A stretch of 64,000 nucleotides of DNA from JBJENW01 sp051880395 (GCA_051880395.1 JBJENW010000035.1:28588-92587); one strand, 5' to 3'; numbered from the stretch's first letter, positions 27,018-36,870 are shown. The notes: generated by a model from the letters alone, not told the origin. Translations and numbers: made by a program.

Positions 27018-27944
27018 TCAAATCCTTCCAAATAGAAACAATAGGCGTAGCGCCACTTCCCCTACTACACGTGTCCGCAGACGCTTCGGATAAAACACTT
27101 TTTTCAGCCATCGGACCGGTGTGTTTTTTTCAGTAAATATGTGCAGCAGTTGTTTCTGCTCTTTGCTCAACTGTTTTGAAAACACCTGTGCAAAATATAC
27201 AAGTGCCTGTTTTTCCTTTTTTGGCTGCTCTCCAAACAGCTCCTCTTTCAAAAAATGTGTCAAAAGACTACCGTTTCCGGCATCTCCCGCTGTCACCGCA
27301 TCCGGATGACGAATATGTGCCGCACTGCTTCTCGGATCATAAATGACTTTTCCCAGACAGACTGACCCGCGAATCAGCCAGCGGTCATGAAATTCCGGTC
27401 CGGGTTTTATCTGCAGCACCAACTCTTGTCTGGCTTTTTCATTGATCACCATTGTAAATCCAGACCCCGGCGTATAATATAATACATCTGACAGCGCCAG
27501 CTCTTCTTTTTGTCTGGGAGACTGCCGCAAAAATGTGCCATCCTCTGTCCGATAATCACAGGCAGTGTAATACAAAAGCACTTGATCTTGTGTTTCCTTT
27601 TGTAATGCCTGTACTGCCCACTCTACTTTTTGTGGATACCATTCGTCATCCTGATCACAAAAAGCGTAAAAATCCGCCGGCGTACAGCTCTTTAGCAGCT
27701 GATAAAAATTTCCGGAACTCCGAAGATTTTTTCCGCCATTTTCTATCAGTACGATCTCACGCTCAAGATGCTTCCTCTGATATTCCCGAATCAGCCCGAC
27801 TGTCCCATCCGTTGAACCATCATCCCGAATATAAATCGTCATATTTTCATACGTCTGCTGCAGGAGGCTGTCTAACTGCCGTTTCAGATAACGTTCCCCA
27901 TTGTAAGCCGCCAACAAAATTGCTACCTTTGGTTTTTCTGTCAT
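27018..27944 (-). CDS. GT2 glycosyltransferase (rhamnosyltransferase-like)
   Basis: A 308-residue GT-A enzyme: VAILLAAYNGERYL, IRDDGSTDGT and FCDQDDEWYPQK, the last holding the metal-binding acidic site, as in RfbF/RgpB-like transferases. A basic C-terminal helix may bind the membrane. A start at 28001 is in frame, but GAGGA precedes the ATG at 27944, which overlaps the Wzx stop as ATGA. The enzyme closely resembles the one at 29236, suggesting an old duplication. Rhamnose transfer is plausible but not proven. Confidence 0.86.
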   Translation of the reverse strand: MTEKPKVAILLAAYNGERYLKRQLDSLLQQTYENMTIYIRDDGSTDGTVGLIREYQRKHLEREIVLIENGGKNLRSSGNFYQLLKSCTPADFYAFCDQDDEWYPQKVEWAVQALQKETQDQVLLYYTACDYRTEDGTFLRQSPRQKEELALSDVLYYTPGSGFTMVINEKARQELVLQIKPGPEFHDRWLIRGSVCLGKVIYDPRSSAAHIRHPDAVTAGDAGNGSLLTHFLKEELFGEQPKKEKQALVYFAQVFSKQLSKEQKQLLHIFTEKNTPVRWLKKVFYPKRLRTRVVGEVALRLLFLFGRI

Positions 27945-29221
27945 ACATTCTTCCTCGTTTTCTCCGGTTTGATCGCATGCAACTTTTTCACGATCAAACA
28001 CATCTGGATTACAATCTGAATCAAAAGTGTTCCTGCAAGCGCCAGTACAACGCCCCGCATATCATAGCGTTTCACAAAATACCAGGTGCACCCATAAGCA
28101 CTGATCACTCCCGCTGCACCGATCACGTATTGTGGTGTGATCGAACGCAGAAGCGTACAAACACTAAACAAGCATGCATTGATCGCGATCAGAATCGAGA
28201 TTCCCACAACTGGTAAGAACAGGAACACATACTCGCGAATGCTTTCTTTAAATAATACCACAAGAATCGTCTCTAAGATACCTGTTTTTTCCATGATCAA
28301 CACTGCTGCCAGACAAACGACTGTAAGACCTAACGCTAAAAGTGAAAATCGTTTACAGATATTCATAAACCCTTCATGGTCCTTTTTCTCATATTTTTCA
28401 GTCAAAGGAGGAATCAATGGTGCAAACAGTGTCGTTGCCGCTAACTGAATCACAATCGTTGGAGATGCCACAGAGTTATAAATTCCCATCATGGTTTCCC
28501 CGAAATATTCCTCTAAATACAGCTTTGGCACATTCAATGAAAGATTATTCAAAAACGCAACCACCGCCAATGGGAAACAGGTCCAAAGCAGCTGCAAAAG
28601 CTGTTCTCTTTGAATCTTCGGTTTTCCTGTCCGCACGGACTCTGACAATCCCGCCACTTTTCTTCGATCATAAAAGAAGATCACCGCAAGTGAAAAGACT
28701 GTCATCATTGCAACCGCGATCAACAGATTGTGGCTGACCAAAAGCCCAATGATAAAAAAGATCAACGAACCGATACCGCGCAATGTCATAGAAATCCCTG
28801 CATAATCCAAACGTTCTTCTTTTTGGTCAATGCCGTAATAGACATCTGCAAACCCTTCTACCACTTTAAACAACATATACACCAGAATCACGCTCGCCTT
28901 TTTCATCGAATATCCATGCCAAAGCACCAAAAGAGCGCAGATTAAAAACGATAAAACATTCGTGTACCAGCGTGACCGTATGTACAAATGGTCCGAGTAC
29001 TGCTCCTTCAAATCCGACACTTGATAGCTTCGCATATTAAACAACCCGATAATCGCCGGTGCTGCCGTCATACTCATGGCTAGTGCAAAAATTCCGCTAT
29101 CCGCAAATCCCGACAATTTCACCACCACGATCGTCATGAACCACTGGCAGGCATAATACACAAGCGAACCGACGGTATTAAACATCATATTTTCCTGTAC
29201 ACTTCGTTTTTTCTGTTCCAT
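27941..29221 (-). CDS. Wzx-type polysaccharide flippase
   Basis: A 426-residue membrane protein with about 12 hydrophobic segments, of the MOP superfamily. The N terminus (NTVGSLVYYACQWFM), conserved charged loops and LRGIGSLIFFIIG in the middle fit the polysaccharide transporter (PST/Wzx) family, which flips undecaprenyl-linked repeat units. It overlaps the downstream GT2 gene by four bases (ATGA). Its presence in the same locus as a Wzm/Wzt exporter means two translocation routes coexist here. Confidence 0.88.
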   Translation of the reverse strand: MEQKKRSVQENMMFNTVGSLVYYACQWFMTIVVVKLSGFADSGIFALAMSMTAAPAIIGLFNMRSYQVSDLKEQYSDHLYIRSRWYTNVLSFLICALLVLWHGYSMKKASVILVYMLFKVVEGFADVYYGIDQKEERLDYAGISMTLRGIGSLIFFIIGLLVSHNLLIAVAMMTVFSLAVIFFYDRRKVAGLSESVRTGKPKIQREQLLQLLWTCFPLAVVAFLNNLSLNVPKLYLEEYFGETMMGIYNSVASPTIVIQLAATTLFAPLIPPLTEKYEKKDHEGFMNICKRFSLLALGLTVVCLAAVLIMEKTGILETILVVLFKESIREYVFLFLPVVGISILIAINACLFSVCTLLRSITPQYVIGAAGVISAYGCTWYFVKRYDMRGVVLALAGTLLIQIVIQMCLIVKKLHAIKPEKTRKNV

Positions 29222-29235
29222 AACGCTCCTCTTTC

Positions 29236-30144
29236 CTATAACTGCCCGATCAAAAAAATGATGCGGATAAAAATTTCATCGATCATATGCTGTCTAAAAT
29301 ATTTGGGATAACAGACTTTTTTTAATGCTGTCAGAGGATGAAACCCGTCTTTTGTAAACATAGCGATTTCTTTTTGATGCTCCTTAGACAGCTCTGTTCC
29401 ATGCAGTTTTTCAAACTCCTGAATCTGCAAATGAATCTTATGAAAATAATGGTTTAAGAAAAAGCGTTTAAAACGCCAGATTTGAAATTGAATAAAGTGA
29501 TGCTCTCCACCACTGACATTTTCTTCATGCCGTCTGTACTTTACGGTCGGTCTCGAATCGTAGACCACCTCTCCTAATCCAGAACAAAGCATATACATCC
29601 ACCAGTCATGTCCGGTTGATTTCTGTGGCATTTTCTCGATCGTCATCTCGCGTGCCGTGCGGTTAAATACACTGTTAAATCCCAATGACGCACAGTCTAC
29701 CAATGAATTTCGAAATGATATTTTCGGCTGCTTTGCGTCATGATGATACAAAAAATTCAAATCCCCATCATAGTAATCAAAATTAGAAAAATACAGCACC
29801 GGTTTCGTCTCATCGGTCTGCTCTAATTTCTCCACTGCCATTTTCAGTTTGTCCGGAAACCAGACATCATCCTGGTCAGAAAAGGCAAAATAATCCGCAT
29901 CCCCACAATGCTCGATCAACGTAAAGAAACTTTTTGCAAATCCGAGATTTTTTCCTCGTTCTAAATGAATCTGCCCGCGATCTTCGTATGGAGTAAGCAC
30001 CTGAAGAGTCCCGTCCGTCGAACCGTCATCCCGCACATAAAGTTCTACATTCGGATACGTCTGCGCTAATATACTGTCAATTTGCTGTGCAATATAAGCT
30101 TCCCCATTATATGCAGATAATAAAACCTTTACTTTCTTTTCCAT
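29236..30144 (-). CDS. GT2 glycosyltransferase (rhamnosyltransferase-like)
   Basis: A 302-residue GT2 enzyme opening VKVLLSAYNGEAYIAQQI, with VRDDGSTDGT and FSDQDDVWFPDK as the donor and metal sites. Its sequence parallels the 27018 enzyme along its length, including a basic region near the C terminus (KKVCYPKYFRQH against KKVFYPKRLRTR). It should act at the cytoplasmic membrane face. It follows the large membrane protein gene by 18 bases. The donor is unknown; dTDP-rhamnose is the best guess from the locus. Confidence 0.87.
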   Translation of the reverse strand: MEKKVKVLLSAYNGEAYIAQQIDSILAQTYPNVELYVRDDGSTDGTLQVLTPYEDRGQIHLERGKNLGFAKSFFTLIEHCGDADYFAFSDQDDVWFPDKLKMAVEKLEQTDETKPVLYFSNFDYYDGDLNFLYHHDAKQPKISFRNSLVDCASLGFNSVFNRTAREMTIEKMPQKSTGHDWWMYMLCSGLGEVVYDSRPTVKYRRHEENVSGGEHHFIQFQIWRFKRFFLNHYFHKIHLQIQEFEKLHGTELSKEHQKEIAMFTKDGFHPLTALKKVCYPKYFRQHMIDEIFIRIIFLIGQL

Positions 30145-30162
30145 CTTCTGTCTGTTTCCTTT

Positions 30163-31941
30163 CTATTTCTGAATTTGTGCAAGATATCCCTCTTGATTTT
30201 CATATACCCGTGGAAGTGCTTCATAATAGGATTTCTTATGTCTATACATCTCGCTATCCTTCAAAACCAGCACATACTGCGCATTTTTCTTGATCCACTT
30301 CAAATTCTTCTTGGATCTCGGCTTGTCATATTTACATCCTTTCAACCGCTGATTAGTGATCGCCTCGTACCACAGAACATCCTCCCACTTTGCAACAACC
30401 CCCACTTTTTTCGGATTTTCTTCCAAACAATGTTCATATACATAGTGATAGAGTTCCTGTTTTTCCTCTGAATATCCAGGCGCATTAAATTTTCCTCTTT
30501 GAAAACTCCACAAGTCATTCAGCGCCACAGACTTATTCACCGGATCAAACAACTCCACCCTCAACTGGATTTTCGCTTCCAGATTTGTAAACAAAACCAG
30601 TACCAGTCCCGCTGTCACAAATCCATAGCAGCCGACCAACGAACGACTCTTTTTTTCCACACAGGCAATTCCATGCATCAACAAAAAGAATACCATCAAC
30701 CACAACAGATGATAATTTTTATAATAGTAATACGACGATGCCTTTTTCTGCATTCCCATCAAAAACAGACCGCCGATAAAAAGGATCGTGTAGACAAACA
30801 TATATTTTTCCACACAGTTTTCTTTTTTCTGAAACAATTTCAACCATCCGAACAGCGCAAGTGGTAGAAACGGCAAAAAATTGGAATATAAATCGCGATA
30901 ACAGGCACCTTCTGCCACAATCTGATTTGCAACGGTCAGATTCTGACTTGTAAAAATACCGGCATATGTATAAAGAAATCCGAAGATACACGGGAGTAAA
31001 AATGTTTCCAGACAGATTGCCACCGTTTCTTTCGAAATCAACTGTCTCTTTTTCTGTTGCATCACAAAAATTCCTGTGATCACCGCAAAATAGGTCATCG
31101 GCATAAAGAGCACATAACACTGAAAAATACCAAAGCACGCCATGGACAGTAGTAGAATATTCCAGTTTCTGCTATCCATCTCCTGCTTCAGCAGGAAATC
31201 CGCCAAAATCAAAACGGTGCATACGACTGTAACCCCAAGTCCAAGATAAACAAACCCATAAATCATACTGAGCAGCGGATATCCAAACATATAGACCACG
31301 CTGAGTATCATTGTACACCATTTCAAAAAACGATCTGTTGCAATGGAACGCACAGCAGCATAAAATACCATTCCCGAAAGGATCAGATGATAAATCTCTG
31401 TCAGATTAAAAAGTTTATAACTGAAATCCAAACGCACAAGAGGCGCAAACGTCTCGATAAACAGTCCATTTTCCATTGCAGAATAGTACATTCCATTTAC
31501 TTTCTGCCTTTGAATCACATCCATTGCCGCTTTCAAATGCGCCGCAGGATCAATGGTTTCAAATGTCAGACGAAGGCTCGTACCATGATAGCGCACCACA
31601 AATACAAACACCGCACAGGCAGCAAATACGAACAACATCAGAATGTCTACCCATTCAATTGCATACTGCTGCTTTTCTTTTTTCTTTTTTAGGATCTGAT
31701 ACCAGAAAAAAAAGCCCGCAAGCAGATCCAGCATGCCCATCGATAAAATATTTATCGGTATATGAATCAGTTGCATCAGCGCTGCAGCAGCCACATGAAA
31801 ACAGGTGATCAGCACCAGAATCAGCGCCGCCCATGTCACGATATTCTGTTTTTTTTCTGATTTTCGAATCACAAACGCTCCGGATGCCAGACTCCCCCAG
31901 GCGGTCACTGCAAAAATCATGCTCCCAATTGTACTATGCAT
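30163..31941 (-). CDS. Polytopic membrane protein, possible GT-C-type glycosyltransferase
   Basis: A 592-residue protein with about 11-12 hydrophobic segments and a soluble C-terminal tail of roughly 110 residues. Just after an early membrane span comes TFETIDPAAHLKAAMDVIQ, a loop with acidic and His residues of the kind seen in GT-C polyprenyl-dependent transferases. The tail ends NAQYVLVLKDSEMY. I do not recognise a family firmly; a polymerase role is the alternative. AGGAGG precedes the ATG by five bases. It lies between two GT2 genes, transcribed with them. Confidence 0.7.
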   Translation of the reverse strand: MHSTIGSMIFAVTAWGSLASGAFVIRKSEKKQNIVTWAALILVLITCFHVAAAALMQLIHIPINILSMGMLDLLAGFFFWYQILKKKKEKQQYAIEWVDILMLFVFAACAVFVFVVRYHGTSLRLTFETIDPAAHLKAAMDVIQRQKVNGMYYSAMENGLFIETFAPLVRLDFSYKLFNLTEIYHLILSGMVFYAAVRSIATDRFLKWCTMILSVVYMFGYPLLSMIYGFVYLGLGVTVVCTVLILADFLLKQEMDSRNWNILLLSMACFGIFQCYVLFMPMTYFAVITGIFVMQQKKRQLISKETVAICLETFLLPCIFGFLYTYAGIFTSQNLTVANQIVAEGACYRDLYSNFLPFLPLALFGWLKLFQKKENCVEKYMFVYTILFIGGLFLMGMQKKASSYYYYKNYHLLWLMVFFLLMHGIACVEKKSRSLVGCYGFVTAGLVLVLFTNLEAKIQLRVELFDPVNKSVALNDLWSFQRGKFNAPGYSEEKQELYHYVYEHCLEENPKKVGVVAKWEDVLWYEAITNQRLKGCKYDKPRSKKNLKWIKKNAQYVLVLKDSEMYRHKKSYYEALPRVYENQEGYLAQIQK

Positions 31942-31988
31942 AAGCTCCTCCTTTTCGTAACAACCACTGTATGCCGAAAAGTTTTCCC

Positions 31989-32930
31989 TTACAGTTCCTT
32001 TCCCTTTGGCTTCGTTCGTTCAATGTCCTGCAGACGCATCTCAAACTCCTGCTTACTCTTCTGCGAAATGCTTCGCAAGATCATTCCAGCAAAAAAAGAC
32101 TGCACCGCCGCAAGCATCACAAATCCACAGACAAACAACGTTGGGAAATTAGGCACCAGACCCGTTTGCGTATATACTTTTAATACTGGTATTAAAAAAA
32201 TAATCGAAATGGTTGCCAAAATAGCTGCTACAATTCCAAAAAACTGCATCGGCTTATAATTCTTATACAATCTTCCGATCATATGCAATACCTTAAAACC
32301 ATCTGAGTATGTATTCAGCTTTGATACACTCCCAACCGGTCTGTCCCGATAATCGATCACAACATTTTCTACAGCCATATTTTTATCCACTGCATGAATG
32401 CTCATCTCCGTCTCAATTTCAAACCCTCTGGATAGAACCGGAAATGATTTTACAAACTGATAACTGAAAGCCCGGTATCCGGTCATGATGTCCTTGATAT
32501 CGGCATCAAATAAAAGATTGATGCTTTTTCTTACGATCGTGTTTCCGAAATTGTGAAACGGACGCTTATTTTCTGTAAAATAAGTAGAAGAAAGACGGTC
32601 CCCAACCACCATATCAACATTATTTTTTAATACTTTTTCAATCATCTCGGGTGCATTTTCTGCCGGATATGTATCGTCTCCGTCCGTCATGATATAACAC
32701 TCTGCATCGACTTCACGAAACATCCGCCGAATGACATTTCCTTTTCCCTGCTGATGTTCATAGCGCACAACTGCACCCGCTTTTTTTGCAATTTCGTCTG
32801 TTCCATCTGTAGAATTATTATCATACACATAGATGACTGCTTCCGGTAAGACACGTTTAAAATCTTTGACTACTTTTTCAATGGTTTTGCTCTCGTTATA
32901 ACACGGAATCAGAACTGCTATCTTGTCCAT
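31989..32930 (-). CDS. DPMS/GtrB-like GT2 with two C-terminal membrane spans
   Basis: A 313-residue enzyme. KIAVLIPCYNESKTIEKVV, VYDNNSTDGT and IMTDGDDTYPAE form the catalytic site, and two C-terminal transmembrane segments with a basic tail complete the layout of polyprenyl-phosphate sugar synthases. Upstream in-frame starts exist to 32975, but AGGAG sits five bases before the ATG at 32930, which overlaps nothing essential. It likely makes a lipid-phosphate sugar used by GT-C-type proteins such as its membrane-protein neighbours on either side. Confidence 0.86.
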   Translation of the reverse strand: MDKIAVLIPCYNESKTIEKVVKDFKRVLPEAVIYVYDNNSTDGTDEIAKKAGAVVRYEHQQGKGNVIRRMFREVDAECYIMTDGDDTYPAENAPEMIEKVLKNNVDMVVGDRLSSTYFTENKRPFHNFGNTIVRKSINLLFDADIKDIMTGYRAFSYQFVKSFPVLSRGFEIETEMSIHAVDKNMAVENVVIDYRDRPVGSVSKLNTYSDGFKVLHMIGRLYKNYKPMQFFGIVAAILATISIIFLIPVLKVYTQTGLVPNFPTLFVCGFVMLAAVQSFFAGMILRSISQKSKQEFEMRLQDIERTKPKGKEL

Positions 32931-32958
32931 TTTTACTCCTTTCCCGATCGATGCTGCT

Positions 32959-33744
32959 TTACTGATCATCAGCATCGAAACGGTAAATTTTATATTCCTC
33001 TATACTTGTCAGATATTGAAATTGATTTTTCTTCAACTCGGCATCTAAACGTTCATCTGCCGCATATACCAGATAATTACATTTTTTTCTTTTGGCTGCT
33101 TTTGCCAGTTTTTTACAATTGATCGGATCTGTATTTAATATCTTATAGATTCGATTCTTTGCACCTCGCGCCGCATCTCTACCAAACGCCTGTTTGATCT
33201 TTCCATCATATTGTCGTGTATAACACATCAACCCCGGACTCATGATCGCGCGAATTTCCGTCAGATCATTCTCTTTTGCATCCGCTTCAAGATAATTGCA
33301 GACAGAAACTACCGTATTTGGTAATTGCATATGATTTTGACTTTTTTGAAAGTTACTCTCCTGAAATAAGTTCGTCCCCCCAACCATGACCAGTCCGATC
33401 ACTGCTATCAATGCAACCCCTTTTTTCCACTTTTTGTCAATTTTCTCAATCGTTTTTGCACCTACATACGCCAAAATAATGGAAACTGGCAAAAGCCATA
33501 GCATTCTCCAATATACTTCTTTTCCTACGCAATATTTCATAATGATATTTGCCGTGAGCGGACACCCCGCCAGAATTACAAACAAAAAAACGTATTTTCC
33601 AAATGCATGTCCTATTTTATTTTCTTCTTTTGAGGATTTTAAAAATAACAGAATGCAACAGCCCCAGAACAAAATAAGATGCACCTCATTTTCTCCCTGA
33701 TAAGCCAGATACATATCCTGTACTGTTTTCCATACTTCTCTCAT
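32959..33744 (-). CDS. Membrane protein, possible C-terminal half of a GT-C-like enzyme
   Basis: A 261-residue protein with about four hydrophobic segments and a soluble C terminus ending in a region that resembles the tails of GT-C-type proteins (CNYLVYAADERLD). GGAGGAATC precedes the ATG at 33744, so it can be translated alone. The reading frame is open upstream to 33777, overlapping the end of the 33755 gene in a different frame. The two genes together have the length and topology of one typical large membrane glycosyltransferase, so this could be either a true two-gene pair or a split gene. Confidence 0.68.
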   Translation of the reverse strand: MREVWKTVQDMYLAYQGENEVHLILFWGCCILLFLKSSKEENKIGHAFGKYVFLFVILAGCPLTANIIMKYCVGKEVYWRMLWLLPVSIILAYVGAKTIEKIDKKWKKGVALIAVIGLVMVGGTNLFQESNFQKSQNHMQLPNTVVSVCNYLEADAKENDLTEIRAIMSPGLMCYTRQYDGKIKQAFGRDAARGAKNRIYKILNTDPINCKKLAKAAKRKKCNYLVYAADERLDAELKKNQFQYLTSIEEYKIYRFDADDQ

Positions 33745-33754
33745 GATTCCTCCG

Positions 33755-34786
33755 TTATCGAATGCACAAATATACAACCGCCAAGATTGCGTTTGGTAAG
33801 CACGTAAGCAGCATACCTGCCATTGGTTTTACGCGATGCGTCTCCCAAAGATATACCATCCCGCATAATCCCATCGCAATTGCTCCCAGCATGATTCCCA
33901 TTGATGATACAAGGCAGCAAGACAGCATTAATAATACCAGTACCACATAGTCCATCCATTCTTCTTTTTTCTTTAACAAGCGAAATGCATAATACAACAC
34001 CGCCGGCAAAAGAAGGGATGCTAATACCGCTTTTCCCTGCCAGCTTCTAAAGAATAAAAACGCACCCTGTGTATAGATCGAATAACCGGAATATTGCAGG
34101 ATCACACCGGCCAGAATTAAGAAATACCCAATCGTTTTTTTATTTTGAAATAAGAGCGTCCCCAAAAGATATAGCATGCAATATACCAAAAATAACATCC
34201 ATATCGGATAAATGGTATGCGCCAATGTCACAGGTTTGATCCCAATTGCCACACTAAGTACCGCCATATACAACGGAAACGGTGACAACACATAACGGGA
34301 TGGGAAAGAGGCATATGCCTCCCCTGTATAAGGATTAAATTGCATCAAAGAATCTGTCGTAACTGCTGTTTCTGCCGTTGCCACATAAAATGCATCATCA
34401 TCATCCGAATGCATGGTCTGTATCCCATATCCAGTCTGTCCCAAAAATAACAGGATAACAAGCCACATCACAACACCGCTTTTCCCAAAACCTACAATTG
34501 CATTTCTCAGCACGTTCCAAATTCTTTTTCGATTCCAAATACAGGATATCACACAAAGCAGAGCGATCAAAATCCCGTATGTCCACAAAAGTCCATGCAG
34601 ACTCCATTTCAAATATATACCGAAAAGTGCAAGAATTTCAAACACTCCCCATAAAACCAATTGACCACTCAAATACTGCCATGCCAGACTTTCTTCCTTC
34701 TCTTTATACATATTGCTGCATAGCAAGCCCAGCAAATACGGAGCAATGACAAACACTACTGCCAGTGCGATCCATTTTTGTATCAT
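33755..34786 (-). CDS. Membrane protein, possible N-terminal half of a GT-C-like enzyme
   Basis: A 343-residue protein with about nine hydrophobic segments. Early in the chain MHSDDDDAFYVATAETA is an acidic loop of the type used by GT-C transferases for metal or lipid-phosphate binding; it may belong to DUF6077-type proteins, a memory-based guess. The protein ends directly after a membrane span (VVYLCIR), without the soluble tail usual in such enzymes. That tail may be supplied by the next gene (32959). AGAGG lies eight bases before the ATG. Confidence 0.7.
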   Translation of the reverse strand: MIQKWIALAVVFVIAPYLLGLLCSNMYKEKEESLAWQYLSGQLVLWGVFEILALFGIYLKWSLHGLLWTYGILIALLCVISCIWNRKRIWNVLRNAIVGFGKSGVVMWLVILLFLGQTGYGIQTMHSDDDDAFYVATAETAVTTDSLMQFNPYTGEAYASFPSRYVLSPFPLYMAVLSVAIGIKPVTLAHTIYPIWMLFLVYCMLYLLGTLLFQNKKTIGYFLILAGVILQYSGYSIYTQGAFLFFRSWQGKAVLASLLLPAVLYYAFRLLKKKEEWMDYVVLVLLMLSCCLVSSMGIMLGAIAMGLCGMVYLWETHRVKPMAGMLLTCLPNAILAVVYLCIR

Positions 34787-34819
34787 ATCTTAAACCTCTT
34801 TCTGTTCTACTCCAACTGT

Positions 34820-36085
34820 TTATTCCGCCTGCCACTGTCCCAAATTATTTACAATCGTATCGCTCAACGCCTGTACCTGCGTTGAAACAGTATAGCTTTC
34901 CTCGTTATACAGGAATTTATGCAATTCTGCCACATTGTTGTCCAGATTTACCGGAATCACGATGTAATCTTTTGCGGCATCCGATGCTTTTTCAAACGGG
35001 AATCCCGTATTATCTCCCATGCTGTATGAAGCGATATGCGATGCAAGGGAAAGAATCTCTTTGTTGCTCAGACTTGTCGAGATCATCGGAAAGACTTCAT
35101 CGATGATCTTATTCAAGGTCATCACATTTGTTGATTTGGCTTTTTCAAAAATCTGATTCACAACGATACGCTGACGCTCCGTTCGTTTGTAATCCCAGCC
35201 CGCTGTATAACGAATTCGTGCGTAAGATGTTGCCTGTACGCCATCTAACGTCTGCGGTCCGGCTGACGGATAAGTCGTCTGCACACCAGTCTGTTCGGAG
35301 ATTTCGTCGATATATCCCTGTGTCAGGCGCGCTTCTTCTTCTGTCAGATCAATGTCCACACCGCCAAGCAGATCAATTGTTTTTACAAGCGCATTCCAAT
35401 CCACAGCCACATAACCTGCGATATCCAGATCCAGATTTCGGTTCAGCATATTGATCGCCTGCTGCGGACCACCCTTCTGATAAGCCGCATTGCATTTTGA
35501 AAACGTGTCATTTCCAACATCCAGATAGGTATCTCTATATACACTTGCCAATTTGATCTCTTTAGTCTTATTATTAATACTTGCAAGAATGATCGTATCA
35601 CTGTTTCCGGATTCAAAATTTCCATTGGAACGATTATCTAGTCCAAATAATGCGAGCGTTGTATACCCACTCAGCTTTTCGATCGTTCCGGCACTTAAAT
35701 CGTTTGTCTCCAAGTTATCCAGTTTGATCCTATCGACTTTTGAGAGTTTCGATGCCGCAAATGCAATTACTGCAAGAATGATCAGGGAAATGACCAACAG
35801 AATGGTCCGAACCACCCGTTTCCTTTTTTTCTTTTTCGCACCCATTTGGCGAAATCCGCTATCCCTCTGCGCATTTCTTCCTTTTTGATTTTGAGGTGGT
35901 AAATTTTGCGGCGACCTGCGACTTGGCTCCTGTGACCGTCTATTTTGCTCTGCTCTCCCCTGCTGCTGAATCTGTTTTCTTCGATCGTATTGCTTCTCTT
36001 CTAAATTCGTCTGCTCCATGATCAACTGTTCAAAATCGATTTCGTCATCTTCAAATGACATATGATTTTTTTCTTTTCCAGTCAT
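34820..36085 (-). CDS. LytR-CpsA-Psr (LCP) family glycopolymer transferase
   Basis: A 421-residue protein. The first 90 residues are cytoplasmic, acidic then Gln/Arg-rich (RRSQEPSRRSPQNLPPQN), followed by a basic KKKKRKR patch and one membrane span (about 92-112). The outside LCP domain has FGLDNRSNGNFESGNSDTI, LASVYRDTYLDV and YARIRYTAGWDYKRTERQR with the pyrophosphate-binding Asp and Arg residues. Its LCP domain closely parallels the 12504 protein, but the N-terminal extension is unique and may be a regulatory or partner-binding tail. It stands near the second initiating transferase. Confidence 0.92.
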   Translation of the reverse strand: MTGKEKNHMSFEDDEIDFEQLIMEQTNLEEKQYDRRKQIQQQGRAEQNRRSQEPSRRSPQNLPPQNQKGRNAQRDSGFRQMGAKKKKRKRVVRTILLVISLIILAVIAFAASKLSKVDRIKLDNLETNDLSAGTIEKLSGYTTLALFGLDNRSNGNFESGNSDTIILASINNKTKEIKLASVYRDTYLDVGNDTFSKCNAAYQKGGPQQAINMLNRNLDLDIAGYVAVDWNALVKTIDLLGGVDIDLTEEEARLTQGYIDEISEQTGVQTTYPSAGPQTLDGVQATSYARIRYTAGWDYKRTERQRIVVNQIFEKAKSTNVMTLNKIIDEVFPMISTSLSNKEILSLASHIASYSMGDNTGFPFEKASDAAKDYIVIPVNLDNNVAELHKFLYNEESYTVSTQVQALSDTIVNNLGQWQAE

Positions 36086-36102
36086 ATTTTATCTCCTCAC
36101 TC

Positions 36103-36870
36103 TCATCCTCTATATTTCTGTACCCCATTTAACGCATAATGAACCAAATAGCGCAGCGATCGCACGCGTCCAAGTCCGATATACCGATACACACCATATT
36201 GCATTTTTACAGATTTAAATTTGTTTCTGGATTTTCCATCTTTACTTAATCGTGATTTTAACAACGGCTTGTCTATCCCAACCGCTGTTTTATATTTTTT
36301 TAAAACAGAAAGCCATAAGATATAATCTTCGTGTAACTCATCATGGCACATATAAAATTCTCTCGCAACTTCTGTTTTTAAAAGCACTGAGGAACAGGGA
36401 ATGTAATTCGTTTCCAAAAGCATCGAATATGTAATCCGCTCCGGAACCGGAATCTCTTTGTACTGCGGCGAGCCATCCTCATTCATCAATTCCCGTCCGG
36501 TACAGATGAGCACACTATCCGGATGCTTTTTTGCATATTTCATCTGAACCTCAAGCTTTTCTTCACTCCACCAGTCATCTGCATCTAAAAATGCCACATA
36601 AGCCCCGCGTGCTCTTCGGATTCCGACATTTCGTGCCTCTGCAACACCGCTGTTCTTTTCCTGTTTGATGTAGATGATCTGGCATTCTTCTGTCTCTTCT
36701 TCGGCTTTTGCAGCCAGCACCTGTGCCTCAGTCTGATCCGTTGACCCATCATCTATGATCAATAATTCCCGCCCGATTTTTCCGCTCTGATGACAGACCG
36801 AAGTGATCGCCTGGCGGATAAACTTTTGGGCATTATATGCCGGCATAATCACACTGACTTTAATTTCCAC
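36103..36870 (-). CDS. GT2 glycosyltransferase
   Basis: A 255-residue GT2 enzyme opening VSVIMPAYNAQKFIRQAI, with IIDDGSTDQT and FLDADDWWSEEK as donor and metal sites, typical of short capsule and EPS transferases. The start is GTG at 36870 with AAGGAG six bases upstream; it overlaps the end of the initiating transferase gene by 11 bases, so translation is coupled. It is a likely second-step enzyme, adding a sugar to the lipid-linked primer, though that order is inferred from position alone. Confidence 0.87.
   Translation of the reverse strand: MEIKVSVIMPAYNAQKFIRQAITSVCHQSGKIGRELLIIDDGSTDQTEAQVLAAKAEEETEECQIIYIKQEKNSGVAEARNVGIRRARGAYVAFLDADDWWSEEKLEVQMKYAKKHPDSVLICTGRELMNEDGSPQYKEIPVPERITYSMLLETNYIPCSSVLLKTEVAREFYMCHDELHEDYILWLSVLKKYKTAVGIDKPLLKSRLSKDGKSRNKFKSVKMQYGVYRYIGLGRVRSLRYLVHYALNGVQKYRG

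Noticed and set aside
27533..28216. Plus-strand 227-residue open frame
   Set aside because: It is antisense to two GT/flippase genes, has no domain pattern and no ribosome site.
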